Notes: generated from the letters alone by a model not told the origin. 64,000 bases of DNA from Antedon mediterranea (GCF_964355755.1 NC_092673.1:19845001-19909000); one strand, 5' to 3'. Positions 44,801 to 54,490 are shown, counted from the stretch's first letter. Numbers and translations: made by a program.

Positions 44801-45163
44801 ATCATCAAACTCTGAAGTGACCTCTGTACCATAAGATAATATGTTTATGATATCATCAATTATTCCTTTAAATTCTGTTGTATCTTTCATAAATTCACAA
44901 TTGACATTACCTGTATCATCATTTCTGTCGTCTTTGACATTCTCAGTTGAACAGCATTCATCAAGTAGGTCCAAGATGTCATTAACAACTATTTTAAATT
45001 CTGCTGTCTTATCCATAAGTCCATTATTAACATTACCAGTTGTATTGACAAAAATCTGCTTTTTACTTGTAACTTCTTTATTCACATTCTTACACAAAAA
45101 AATTATCATTATAAAGATAATCAACAAAAAGATACCAACTAATGTTATGAATTCCATATCCAT
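35873..45163 (-). CDS. Giant Helitron/Helentron replicase: PHD, two proteases, Rep, helicase, endonuclease
   Basis: An uninterrupted 3096-codon frame starts at ATG 45161-45163, two codons after an in-frame TGA. Approximate domain order: hydrophobic segment (5-24); two 42-residue repeats (42-110); PHD-type zinc finger (123-171, CDFCNIEV to WICSMCGNN); basic linker; herpesvirus-tegument-like cysteine protease (540-690, GKQCVANSLVAIL and FLIFDPHARD); OTU protease (865-995, ITGDGNCFYRAIS and MNVHFNVVES); ten basic 18-residue repeats (about 1180-1380, KQKLADKYRSNLKFRQNC); a cysteine-rich region; Helitron Rep (about 1800-2110, RGSPHVHMLVW and the tyrosines of YACIIYVIGYMSK); PIF1-type helicase (about 2430-2850, GGAGTGKSHLV, IVIIDEISMVN, AYVGLSRV); AP-type endonuclease (2876-3096, ICLTETWL, VMGDFNEN). 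Rep-helicase with a C-terminal endonuclease and OTU is the Helentron arrangement. It should nick and replicate the element; the proteases' substrates are unknown. The last endonuclease motif reads SYHE where SDH is usual. Confidence 0.92.
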   Translation of the reverse strand: MDMEFITLVGIFLLIIFIMIIFLCKNVNKEVTSKKQIFVNTTGNVNNGLMDKTAEFKIVVNDILDLLDECCSTENVKDDRNDDTGNVNCEFMKDTTEFKGIIDDIINILSYGTEVTSEFDDTCDFCNIEVKVDDNCITCDCCSQYFHVKCVRDVFEDKLCNSRVIWICSMCGNNNFVDNMFGEIGIPCHFNRYTILEPDESVTSDFPELTKNKEKRCNNAILKCQQTGSEDLLGSDWIRVRSKKRTDNRKKRCKNRGNKKRRKRVINGISIEPGVKYIGKGVKDFYERQNNNKMEWNMNTTTYREYNKENGKTNILGNSQTIIDDSGRPMCDDLKNTKVTHGIQQQSGGGSKRLRNNKGRFVKTKKIDNKKAQGNVNLKNDCDTIKDIKNMGNNDNSETKTDEDFKMECTVENDNTATDDAKAQNNSKMNDRSRIIDSNGTDHKNASCEFEENEVLIIDDGCKKAVTEKIRSHTKPKCDQHTIDVDIEVLKKNNFSEELIIDDVPKQKNTRKRQKTQSINELQVYNSNENITVAQGNFNQGNYRFGFASGKQCVANSLVAILYSTKRNGNEFYTKDLDTILTLGNELYRYIQKDSTMHEDLLMISELPKELDILDNTFVISPKESVFGIIDGNLEFMAEYGALSLNQALEKELHQHDAFFMNFNRSTFSIIKRVNGFLIFDPHARDRFGCVSEHGKSILLYSPSWQSVYDYCIRLARSMNCNLHETEFELTGVNIENKSMMLCSASVLDDNCEQRNLGNVDVDEPSTSYQYKCSTRLPDKNIDSKVKGKKHNKEGHVSSSNGWQNDSDIEIVNVQYGKRPDKNFKFVPILEEQKKNMCNKLGIHCEHIDMNCGINRASQIGHPLQITNITGDGNCFYRAISYIISGTEDNHLLLRRAITNHLLETDDLFINTFSHEYRSVKEYVFKKRVMDNGTWASNAEISAMANLLNTDIYSFNDQLLTWQLFSAKKPGRIDDVTTDNGIYILYTMNVHFNVVESVNVSQNNFQETTRQVDMDVTSQKNYTTQKRKQMRKECHTFEDKEPKHKKSKTAEGPCSGNEVKTFRRKRKISYENRKQKEKNRQRMKRRREEKDNSIEKNENRNKYQSDPVYREEKKRKVKEAQQIRYADDDYKFQKRKENKERQQKMYRCEPEYNIKVRNKARHNYNIDLDYRTTKQVNNLLNYKCNEKFAQNLKEKLKNRYNNDIIFRHKTIQNNKQRNAEKYHNDSKFRQNLKQKLGAKYRNNSKFRKNVTQKLAEKYRSNLKFRQNCKQKLADKYRSNLKFRQNCKQKLADKYRRNLKFRQNCKQKLADKYRRNLNFRQNCKQKLADKYRSNLEFRQKCKQKLAEKYRGNLKFRQSIKERCKQRFAEKYHGDEEFRKNVMKKNMKNREKKKKENSNFEFVLENFRETVSRGPEYVCCVCFKMLFKDQVMKCTKAKYKNKACINEKYLHICNNECNKPCQFIESPRCRLWICFTCHRKLLKGKVPAEANSNNLQLHDIPPELRCLNNLEQHLIGLNIPFMKLMNLPKGGQHGIHGPVVCVPSNTIETVKMLPRPQVDDQLISVKLKRKLSYKGYYKYKFVNTANVIQALRFLQDHNKCYFDIAINEDWHNYLSEENSENANTKVHENQTCVENNEEEEEEVEDRLYGAIFDTSLQPVDRRQNLVDEYFNDIICCAPCENNSPIALLSNKSNEAKSFPVLFPTGQPTFHDTRDVKITLGRYFHNRLMHIDNRFAQNTEYIFYSQSLYELQQILSSISIALRKGSSKKDDFSKVTVSDLKNVTKIQEILKSDRGYKFLKQIRGTPPYWQATQKDIIAMVRQIGKPTFFLSFSSADFRWKEIMTTLLSQSGDQRNIEELEWADKCNLLKSNPVTVARMFDKRFHTFLKNVILSEAQPIGKVVDYFYRIEFQMRGSPHVHMLVWVENAPIFGTDKDKEVINFVDKYISCAVPCETVDPEMNEIVKSVQIHSKRHSKSCKKKGTNCRFNFPRQPSGNTFVMRPTIVDKDNDDNDDNKQAMELLTSVKDAVTNEETYKNAIELFQSLGITQSAFEKANNSVATEEKIVIKRNPQDVWVNQYNPSLLRAWNANMDIQYITNVYACIIYVIGYMSKSEREMGLLLSHAASEVKEGNEDARQSLRKLGNVYMNNREVSAQESIYRVCSLRLKECSRKVEFIPVGPNPVRMSLPLSVIKNKADDDVSAWLPSKIDKYKARPNSSEFNKMCLAKFCSEYRILSSSEMKGNKQKKNVFQLKKQLGFIQKRTRTSNAIVRYPRFPMDTAPEKYFLSVLQLFLPFRKDEQLKPPNFETYEQFHEKGCVKLCGCQLQTVKSIVHGNMEQYEKSSDEVEEAQECLSKFGPQEDAWSLLCPESEKERLDNPKPNVEVDDEEDEFFIPDFGIQKNHTSKVESNSSNIPRPELNKMIRSLNEKQQHIFYKTRQWCLDKVNGKKPEAFYTFITGGAGTGKSHLVNCIYNEATRILGKIMENPDDLSILKLAPTGIAAYNIKGQTIHSALSIPINISLPYQPLGEEKISALRNKLGQLQIVIIDEISMVNQRLLWYIHGRLRQIKQVRNDSPFGNISVIAVGDFYQLPPVMGSSLYKDTLESSLWIDNFKQVQLDQIMRQKEDKEFALLLNKLRTKEKHDCLSDNDLLVLKSRETGEECEDAIHIYPRNKQVDEWNKKMLHKTCTDIVCIKAEDSVVNSKKQSKNCDKPRNSRQTSLLNYLWIAINARVMLIKNVDVKKGLTNGCMGHVDEIVKPDHNTEPVSIKVKFDNNDIGIQAIEMFKESMGKKYSRKQFPLKLAYACTVHKVQGMTMDKAVVCLKDTFTHGQAYVGLSRVTSITGLTIENFKPSLIYCDPNIKKCLNNMDSYVQCDKQGHDSASRFSIMLHNIQGLKQHFVDLQCNDLFMNSNVICLTETWLNKDDDFFDVRIEPYKLYHQARYDSYSNTNDLSSKIKHQAHGGVAVYAKNTSSSRLNICNNDIEAVSFLITSPISVAVSVIYRPPSYDINQFCQNLRKHLEELHKMSTKCIVMGDFNENLFKQSSRVNNLMAENEYKQHVTCSTTENNTLIDHVYSKGLDSVQAEVIPIYYSYHEAIQIKF

Positions 45164-45702
45164 TATTCAAAATTTGTATAAGAAACAAATCTACAAATTT
45201 CTTCAAATTAATAAACTTTGTATTCTGCAATTCCAATGAATATTACAATTAGGTTCTTTTTATCAATTCAAGAAATTCTTGCTAAAACAAAATAAATTAT
45301 TAAAATTCCAAAAACAATTCAATTTTATATTGTCTTTTGTTTCTATGATTTTTAATTTTTGTCCTAATTTTTTTTCTTTTAATATATTTTTTTTTTTGTC
45401 TGCTTTTTTTTCAATAGTTCAATTTCACTGAATTAAAAAATTAGCTTCTGCTTAATATTGGCTTGATGAAATACTTTATATTATTTTAAACTTCTCTTTA
45501 ATACTTGGTTATGCTAAATAGTTTCAGATTCTAATTTTTATTCTTTTTACAATTCTACTTAATAACAGATTCAAATAAAAGTGATCTTTAAATCTTCTTT
45601 AATTAATTCTTTTGTAATAAACTCTGTTTAATATTTATTTCTTTATAATAAGCTTCTGTTTTATTCTTCAAACTTTTGTTTGTATAATCAAACTTTAACT
45701 TT

Positions 45703-45975
45703 ACACTTTTGCTTTTGCAAAAATGGTTTTGTAATAAACTTTTGTTTATTAGTTGTTTCCTTGTGATTAACTTCTGTTATCTTCAAGGTTTGACACTTTT
45801 GCTTTTGCAAAAATGGTTTTGTAATAAACTTTTGTTTATTAGTTGTTTCCTTGTGATTAACTTTTGTTATCTTCAAGGTTTTACACTTTTGCTTTTGCAA
45901 AAATGGTTTGTAATAAACTTTTGTTTATTAGTTTTTCCTTGTGATAAACTTCTGTTTACTTCAAGGTTTTATTGA
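45703..45975. repeat. 91-bp tandem repeat, three copies
   Basis: Copies start near 45703, 45793 and 45883 with ACACTTTTGCTTTTGCAAAA and include AACTTTTGTTTATTAG. The third is slightly shortened. Confidence 0.9.
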
Positions 45976-46053
45976 ATGTTTCAAAGATACTTTTAAAAAA
46001 TGTTTAAAAAGAAATTGTGCATAAATATTAAAATTCGGTAACCCCTCGTAGAA

Positions 46054-46107
46054 ACTCTCTTTGGAGAGTGGATCTTTTTCTAAAGACCCGGATCTCTTCT
46101 GAGATCC
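46054..46107. promoter_or_regulatory. Two adjacent stem-loops upstream of the giant gene
   Basis: ACTCTC-TTTG-GAGAGT (46054-46069) and GGATCTC-TTCT-GAGATCC (46090-46107) lie 20 bases apart, about 0.9 kb upstream of the gene's ATG. Their loops are both four bases. They could be structured 5' UTR or replication signals; function is a guess. Confidence 0.45.
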
Positions 46108-46699
46108 AGTGGGTTTATATAAGACAGTCACCTACAATAAAAGAAAAAAAAAAGAGTTAGTTATTAATTTTAAGATACACTGTACAGTACTAAGAATTAC
46201 AGTCAAACAATTATATTGAATCAGTAGATAAATCAGTGTTTTTACAAATACCTAAATAATAATATACACATCCCCCCTGTGGAATGTAACATGATCTATT
46301 GGGCCTAGCAAAACAAATTAGGACCAACTCATTACTAAATTCAGGATAGACCCATTTTATAAAATTGCAAATTTATGTCTGGAGAAACTGACCACCACAT
46401 TTATGTTAAAAAGGATGATTGTCCCAAATTTTGAAGTAAATTGTGATAATATATTTGTGACTTTGGTTTATACAATATAAATAAATCACTATAGAAGATA
46501 TTTTGACCTAAAAATATGTCAAAACTTCATTACATGGAATGTGTCGGAAACAAATTCTTTCATAACAATTTCACCTTCAAAATTAATCTGAAAATAGGTT
46601 TAATTATTCAATGTTCTAATAAAATAGAATTTTATACACAAAAATATTTGGTCACTCAGTATAGTAAATTTACAAACAACACATGTTTATCAATTATTG

Positions 46700-49600
46700 G
46701 AGGGCATAAAGTAAGGAAAATATGTTTTTTCCGTTTTACAGATAATTTTCTAATACTCACAGCTGTAACTGGCACTGTATATTTTCTGTACAACTACAAT
46801 CTAAAAAATAAAAGGAAAATCATTAATAATGGCAATAAACAACATTAACACTTTTTCAAAATCAACATGCTTCTTAATCAATGTCTGAAAAATTAAGAAA
46901 TTTTCTCAAAATGAATTTGGGTATTAGACAGCTGGTTAGGGCCTACATGTTGTCTCAATGCTAATTTCATTTAATATTTTATTCACAAACCATAAAATCT
47001 GATTTATGTAAATGTTTCATAATAGAACATGCCTACAAAATAACAGGCAACGGTTCACAAAGTAAAGAAAATATGTTTTATCCGTTTAACAGATAATCTA
47101 CTAATACTCACAGCTGTAGCTGACACTGTATATGTTCTACAATCTAAAAAAAAAAAACAAGGAAAAACATTAATAATTGGCAATAAACAACATTAATACT
47201 TTTTCCAAATCAACATGCTTCTTAATCAATGTCTGAAAAATTAAGAAATTCCTCAAAATGACTTTGGGTATGAGACAGCTGGTTAGGCCTACATGTTGTC
47301 TTAATGCTAATTTCATTTAATATTTTATTCACAAACCATAAAATCTGAATGATGTAAATGTTACATAATAGAAAATGCCTACAAAATAACAGGCAACGGT
47401 TCACAAAGTAAAGAAAATATGTTTTCTCCGTTTAACAGATAATCTACTAATACTCACAGCTGTAGCTAACACTGTATTTTTTCTACAATCTAAAAAAACA
47501 AAACAAGGAAAAACATCAATAATTGGCAATAAACAACATTAACACTTTTTCCAAATCAACATGCTTCTTAATCGAGGTCTGAAAAATTAAGAAATTTCCT
47601 TAAAATGACTTTAGGTATGGGACGGCTGGTTAGGGCCTACATGTTGTCTCAATGCTAGTTTCATTTAATATTTTATTCACAAACCATAAAATCTGAATTA
47701 TGTAAATGTTTCATAATAGAAAATGCCTACAAAATAACAGGCAACTGTTCACAAAGTAAGGAAAATATGTTTTCTCCGTTTAACAGATAATCTACTAATA
47801 CTCACAGCTGTAGCTAACACTGTATATTTTCTACAATCTAAAAACAACAAGGAAAAACATTGATAATGGCAAAAAACAACATTAACCCTTTTGTTAAATC
47901 AACATGCTTCTTAATCAATGTCTGAAAAATTAAGAAATTTCCTCAAAATAACTTTGGGTATGGGCCGGCTGATTGGGGTCTACATGTTGTCTCAAAACTA
48001 CTTTCATTTAATATCTTATTCACAAACCATAAAATCTGAATTATGTAAATGTTTCATAATATAAAATGCCTACAAAATAACAGGCAACAGTTCACAAAGT
48101 AAGGAAAATATGTTTTCTCTGTTTAACAGATAATCTACTAATACTCACAGCTGTAGCTGACACTGTATATTTTCTACAATCTAAAAAAACAAAACAAGGA
48201 AAAACATCAATAATTGGCAATAAACAACATTAACACTTTTTCCAAATCAACATGCTTCTTAATCAATGTCTGAAAAATTAAGAAATTCCTCAAAATGACT
48301 TTGGGTATGAGACAGCTGGTTAGGCCTACATGTTGTCTTAATGCTAATTTCATTTAATATTTTATTCACAAACCATAAAATCTGAATGATGTAAATGTTA
48401 CATAATAGAAAATGCCTACAAAATAACAGGCAACGGTTCACAAAGTAAAGAAAATATGTTTTCTCCGTTTAACAGATAATCTACTAATACTCACAGCTGT
48501 AGCTAACACTGTATATTTTCTACAATCTAAAAAAACAAAACAAGGAAAAACATCAATAATTGGCAATAAACAACATTAACACTTTTTCCAAATCAACATG
48601 CTTCTTAATCGAGGTCTGAAAAATTAAGAAATTTCCTTAAAATGACTTTAGGTATGGGACGGCTGGTTAGGGCCTACATGTTGTCTCAATGCTAGTTTCA
48701 TTTAATATTTTATTCACAAACCATAAAATCTGAATTATGTAAATGTTTCATAATAGAAAATGCCTACAAAATAACAGGCAACTGTTCACAAAGTAAGGAA
48801 AATATGTTTTCTCCGTTTAACAGATAATCTACTAATACTCACAGCTGTAGCTAACACTGTATATTTTCTACAATCTAAAAACAACAAGGAAAAACATTGA
48901 TAATGGCAAAAAACAACATTAACCCTTTTGTTAAATCAACATGCTTCTTAATCAATGTCTGAAAAATTAAGAAATTTCCTCAAAATAACTTTGGGTATGG
49001 GCCGGCTGATTGGGGTCTACATGTTGTCTCAAAACTACTTTCATTTAATATCTTATTCACAAACCATAAAATCTGAATTATGTAAATGTTTCATAATATA
49101 AAATGCCTACAAAATAACAGGCAACAGTTCACAAAGTAAGGAAAATATGTTTTCTCTGTTTAACAGATAATCTACTAATACTCACAGCTGTAGCTGACAC
49201 TGTATATTTTCTACAATCTAAAAAAACAAAACAAGGAAAAACATCAATAATTGGCAATAAACAACATTAACACTTTTTCCAAATCAACATGCTTCTTAAT
49301 CAATGTCTGAAAAATTAAGAAATTCCTCAAAATGACTTTGGGTATGAGACAGCTGGTTAGGCCTACATGTTGTCTTAATGCTAATTTCATTTAATATCGT
49401 ATTCACAAACCATAAAATCTGAATGATGTAAATGTTACATAATAGAAAATGCCTACAAAATAACAGGCAACGGTTCACAAAGTAAAGAAAATATGTTTTC
49501 TCCGTTTAACAGATAATCTACTAATACTCACAGCTGTAGCTAACACTGTATATTTTCTACAATCTAAAAAAACAAAACAAGGAAAAACATCAATAATTGG

Positions 49601-52420
49601 CAATAAACAACATTAACACTTTTTCCAAATCAACATGCTTCTTAATCGAGGTCTGAAAAATTAAGAAATTTCCTTAAAATGACTTTAGGTATGGGACGGC
49701 TGGTTAGGGCCTACATGTTTTCTCAATGCTAGTTTCATTTAATATTTTATTCACATACCATAAAATCTGAATTATGTAAATGTTTCATAATAGAAAATGC
49801 CTACAAAATAACAGGCAACTGTTCACAAAGTAAGGAAAATATGTTTTCTCCGTTTAACAGATAATCTACTAATACTCACAGCTGTAGCTAACACTGTATA
49901 TTTTCTACAATCTAAAAACAACAAGGAAAAACATTGATAATGGCAAAAAACAACATTAACCCTTTTGTTAAATCAACATGCTTCTTAATCAATGTCTGAA
50001 AAATTAAGAAATTTCCTCAAAATAACTTTGGGTATGGGCCGGCTGATTGGGGTCTACATGTTGTCTCAAAACTACTTTCATTTAATATCTTATTCACAAA
50101 CCATAAAATCTGAATTATGTAAATGTTTCATAATATAAAATGCCTACAAAATAACAGGCAACAGTTCACAAAGTAAGGAAAATATGTTTTCTCTGTTTAA
50201 CAGATAATCTACTAATACTCACAGCTGTAGCTGACACTGTATATTTTCTACAATCTAAAAAAACAAAACAAGGAAAAACATCAATAATTGGCAATAAACA
50301 ACATTAACACTTTTTCCAAATCAACATGCTTCTTAATCGAGGTCTGAAAAATTAAGAAATTTCCTTAAAATGACTTTAGGTATGGGACGGCTGGTTAGGG
50401 TCTACATGTTGTCTCAATGCTAATTTCATTTAATATCGTATTCACAAACCATAAAATCTAAATTATTTAAATGTTTCATAATATAAAATGCCTACAAAAT
50501 AACAGGCAACAATTCACAAAGTAAGGTAAATATGTTTTCTCCGTTTAACAGATAATCTACTAATACTCACAGCTGTAGCTGAAACTGTTAATTTTCTACA
50601 ATCTAAAAAAAACAAGGAAAAACATTAATAATGGCAATAAACAACATTAATACTTTTTCCAAATCAACATGCTTCTTAATCAATGTCTAAAAAATTAGGA
50701 AATTTCCTCAAAATGACTTTGGGTATGGGCCGGCTGATTGCGGCCTACATGTTGTCTCAATGGTAATTTCATTTAATTGTTTGATCACAAACAATAAAAT
50801 CTGAATTACGTAAATGTTTCATAATAGAAAATGTCTACGAAATAACAGGCAACAGTTCACAAAGTAAGGAAAATATGTTTTCTCCGTTTAACAGATAATC
50901 TACTGATACTCACAGCTATAGCTGAAACTGTATATTTTCTACAATCTAAAAAAAACCAAGGAAAAACATTGATAATGGCAATAAACAACATTAACACTTT
51001 TTCCAAATCAACAAGCTTCTTAATCAATGTCTGAAAAATTAAGAAATTTCCTCAAAATGACTTTGGGTATGGATCGGCTGATTGGGGCCTACATGTTGTC
51101 TCAATGCTAATTTCATTTAATATTTTATTCACAAACCATAAAATCTGAATGATGTAAATGTTTCATAATAGAAAATGCCTACAAAATAACAGGCAACAGT
51201 TCACAAAGTAAGGAAAATATGTTTTCTCTGTTTAGCAGATAATCTACTAATACTCACAGCTGTAGCTGACACTGTATGTTTTCTACAATCTAAAAAAAAA
51301 ACAAGGAAAAACATTAATAATTGGCAATAAACAACATTAACACTTTTTCCAAATCAACATGCTTCTTAATCGAGGTCTGAAAAATTTAGAAATTCCTCAA
51401 AATGACTTTGGGTATGAGACAGCTGGTTAGGGCCTACATGTTTTCTCAATGCTAATTTCATTTAATATTTTATTCACAAACCATAAAATCTGAATGCTGT
51501 AAATGTTTCATAATAGAAAATGCCTACAAAATAACAGGCAACTGTTCACAAAGTAAGGAAAATATGTTTTCTCCATTTAACAGATAATCTACTAATACTC
51601 ACAGCTGTAGCTAACACTGTATATTTTCTACAATCTAAAAACAACAAGGAAAACATTGATAATGGCAATAAACAACATTAACCCTTTTTCCAAATCAACA
51701 TGCTTCTTAATTAATGTCTGAAAAATTAGGAAATTTCCTCAAAATGACTTTGGGTATGGGCCGGCTGATTAGGGCAAGCAACAGTTCACAAAGTAAGGAA
51801 AATATGTTTTCTCCATTTAACAGATAATCTACTAATACTCACAGCTGTAGCTGAAACTGTTAAATTTCTACAATCTAAAAAAAACAAGGAAAAACATTGA
51901 TAATGGCGATAAACAACATTAACACTTTTTCCAAATCAACAAGCTTCTTAATCAATGTCTGAAAAATTAAGAAATTTCCTCAAAATAACTTTGGGTATGG
52001 GCCGGCTGATTGGGGTCTACATGTTGTCTCAATACTACTTTCATTTAATATCTTATTCACAAACCATAAAATCTGAATTATTTAAATGTTTCATAATATA
52101 AAATGCCTACAAAATAACAGGCAACAGTTCACAAAGCAAGGAAAATATGTTTTCTCCGTTTAACAAATAATCTACTGATACTCACAGCTGTAGCTGAAAC
52201 TGTATATTTTCTACAATCTAAAAAAAACAAGGAAAAACATTGATAATGGTAATAAACAACATTAACACTTTTTCCAAATCAACAAGCTTCTTAATCAATG
52301 TCTGAAAAATTAAGAAATTTCCTCAAAATAACTTATTTTATTCACAAAGAATAAAATCTGAATTATGTAAATGTTTCATAATAGAAAATGCCTACAAAAT
52401 AACAGGCAACAGTTCACTCC
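46700..52420. repeat. Satellite of ~345-bp monomers with 1037-bp higher-order repeat
   Basis: About 16 monomers each contain TTTAACAGATAATCTACTAA, CTCACAGCTGTAGCT, AACAACATTAACACTTTTTC and ATAACAGGCAAC. Between about 47100 and 50300 blocks of three monomers recur every 1037 bp almost unchanged (for example the same 60-codon chance ORF at 47222, 48259 and 49296). Outer monomers are more diverged, and two carry deletions (near 51775 and 52335). It lies inside the proposed giant element, upstream of its gene. On the minus strand each monomer has a GTGAGTA donor-like site. Confidence 0.95.
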
Positions 52421-52968
52421 CAATCATGAAACCATTAATCATCTCTACAAACTATTTATTTAATATACACTACTTACAATATTCTAGAGATACTAAAGTA
52501 GAAACAATTGTGTATCTCTTCCAACAGCTACAAGACAAAAATATATTATTATTATAAATATCAATACAAATTGTGATCAAAACATCCACAATATTTGTAA
52601 CAATGACAGGTGCGAAAGGGAACTGCGCTGACCTACGTCACTACTACTAGGACTACTGGAGTAAGCCTAGACAACATGCTATTGTAAGAAGAACGAGTCA
52701 TTGTTTCTTCTCTTTAAGAATTTATACAACTAAAAATTAAGCTAGAGTTAATATAATATAAGCCAGGTGCAAAAGGGAACTAGCGCCGTTTAGTCCTACT
52801 AAAAACAGCAAGTATTCTTGTACAGGCTAGGCCTAGGTACACTATGAATGTAGCAGACATATTTGTTCGTATTTACCGGGACCGTATTTAACATACACAT
52901 GGCCATACACGATTGTCGTGCTGCTACGAAAGCCATCGGGCTGAAAAACGTCACGACGTTTGCCGGCC
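52421..52968. other. Flank between satellite and inverted-repeat element
   Basis: No gene was recognised. GGTGCGAAAGGGAACT near 52611 is echoed as GGTGCAAAAGGGAACT near 52766. Confidence 0.5.
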
Positions 52969-53339
52969 AGCGATTTTTTTTTTCGTACATAAGTTGGGGA
53001 CCCCATCATGAAACGTCACAAAATAAACATGAATAATTCATCAGTTAAATTTTCTTGTACCGTGTGCACCCAAGCGTATAGCAACAAGAAGTGATTACAC
53101 AAGTGCGGTACGATTCTAGGCCTATCTCCGCTGTTGAAGAATAGCGGCGTTTTGTGTGGATTGTCGAAATAATCGGCCTTTAGTTTATGGTGTTTTTAAT
53201 ATAATTTATTACTAAAGAATTACGTGTTAAAATTATAGTTTCTATTAATACTATTAGGCCTAATTATTAGTCTCTAAACCCATGTCTATTCTAGTAGTAG
53301 CTGTGTGGATGTGTGTGACGTGTGTGTGTGTTAGGTATG

Positions 53340-53366
53340 ACCAAAGATAGTTACACTATCTTTGGT
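53340..53366. repeat. Perfect 12-bp hairpin
   Basis: ACCAAAGATAGT and its exact reverse complement flank TAC. It lies inside the inverted-repeat transposon. Confidence 0.85.
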
Positions 53367-53590
53367 ATGACACAATCCGAGTAATAAGTCAGCAAAATTA
53401 AACAATAAACATTACACAAAAATACATTTTTTATTCTCGTGGGTCAAATCTTCCCATCTCATGTGTTCATATACGCGCATTTTTAAAGTTCCTTTGAGTA
53501 CATTGCATATTGTTTGATAATTGATAGCAGAATTAAAAAAATACAGTACACAAATTATACACATTCTTTATTCTTGTGGGTCTGAGCTTT

Positions 53591-53803
53591 CTTTGGGCTA
53601 TGTCCAAGAACGCTTGGGTGCACACGGAACAACAACTGCGATACGATTCTTTCTACAATAATAGGCCTAGGATTCTAGGTCAATTCATGATATTGCCTTC
53701 GCGCACTCTTCTTCACACACACGTCCACTATGCAAAATGTGTCGAGGCTAATCGACAGCTAGGCAAGACATTAAACTAAGTAGTAATTGGACATAGCCCA
53801 AAG
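53591..53803. mobile_element. Nested 213-bp MITE-like inverted repeat
   Basis: CTTTGGGCTATGTCCAA at 53591-53607 is exactly inverted at 53787-53803. The inside shares GGGTGCACACGGAACAA with the arm of the host element, so it may be a rearranged derivative rather than an independent insertion. Confidence 0.6.
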
Positions 53804-54029
53804 ACACAAGTCACACACACCCACTACTAGAATATAATACTCTATTATGAAATCAGCGGAGATAGGCCTAGAATCGTACCGCACTTGTGTAATCACTTCT
53901 TGTTGCTATACGCTTGGCCGGGTGCACACGGAACAAGAAAATGTAACTGATGAATTATTCATGTTTATTTTGTGACGTTTCATGATGGGGTCCCCAACTT
54001 ATGTACGAAAAAAAAAATCGCTGCCGGCC

Positions 54030-54453
54030 ATCTCTGAAAATCTGACATCCTTCCGTATATCTATAGTAGGCTAGGGTATCGTTAGTAAGTAGCAATTACA
54101 AAACAACTACAAATCAAACAATCCACATAATTTCTTACCTATTTCTTATAGTATATCAATTCTCAACAAACTTGAGTTTGTTATTTATTTATTTAATCGT
54201 TGAAGTTCGACGATATAAAATGGTATTTGTAACAATATTATCAGAGAGCGACTCTTAAAAACCAACATGGAGTTTACCAACGACATACCACAACACAACA
54301 CGTTGTCGAATTTTCTCGAAATTCGGTTCACCTACAGTATGGCATGCAATCCTCGCCAAAATTACCAATATTTAACGAATAACGAAAATTAGTTTTCACG
54401 TCAGACCTATTATATGTATTCTACGTGTATATTAGACGTTGCGTTTTCGCGGA
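54030..54453. other. Right end region of the giant element
   Basis: No ORF or repeat was recognised. It leads into the GCGGATAACCTA hairpin terminus. Confidence 0.5.
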
Positions 54454-54490
54454 TAACCTAACTCGTCCGCAGTGACGAGTTCAAATCTAG
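54454..54490 (+). repeat. Element terminus: hairpin and CTAG
   Basis: ACTCGTC-CGCAGT-GACGAGT is followed by TCAAAT and CTAG. The same terminus closes the units at 55637, 56891 and 58048 with loop CGTAGT, and appears inverted at 18957 and 20478. Confidence 0.8.

Larger units (their letters stand above)
45164..46690 (-). other. 5' flank of the giant gene
   Basis: AT-rich; it must contain the 5' UTR and promoter if the gene is transcribed. It holds the 91-bp repeats (45703-45975) and two adjacent stem-loops at 46054-46107. A 110-codon ATG frame on the plus strand (46516-46848) overlaps the first satellite monomer and resembles nothing I know. Confidence 0.5.
52969..54022. mobile_element. Inverted-repeat DNA transposon with ~160-bp arms
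   Basis: The ends read AGCGATTTTTTTTTTCGTAC inward, and the arms (52969-53132 and 53865-54022) pair through GTTGGGGACCCCATCATG, GAATAATTCATCAGTTA and CTAGGCCTATCTCCGCTG. GCCGGCC flanks both sides (52962-52968 and 54023-54029), a 7-bp target duplication. It has no transposase, so it is a non-autonomous TIR or foldback element. Confidence 0.82.
31063..54490 (-). mobile_element. Putative giant Helentron-type element, copy 1
   Basis: The proposed limits are the GGTTATCCGC hairpin tip on the left and, on the right, GCGGATAACCTA, hairpin ACTCGTC / GACGAGT (54461-54480) and CTAG (54487-54490). The same pair of ends bounds the short units, which suits derivatives made by internal deletion. The interval contains the 3096-codon Rep-helicase gene, its satellite-rich 5' flank and a nested transposon. 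The limits are an inference; the left tip is ambiguous because nine tips are stacked. Confidence 0.5.

Noticed and set aside
46516-46848. Plus-strand 110-codon ORF starting with ATG
   Set aside because: It overlaps the first satellite monomer, is opposite to the replicase gene and has no recognisable motif. I could not support it as a gene.
47222-49478. Repeated 60-codon ORF at 1037-bp spacing
   Set aside because: It is a chance frame in satellite monomers, absent from diverged monomers.
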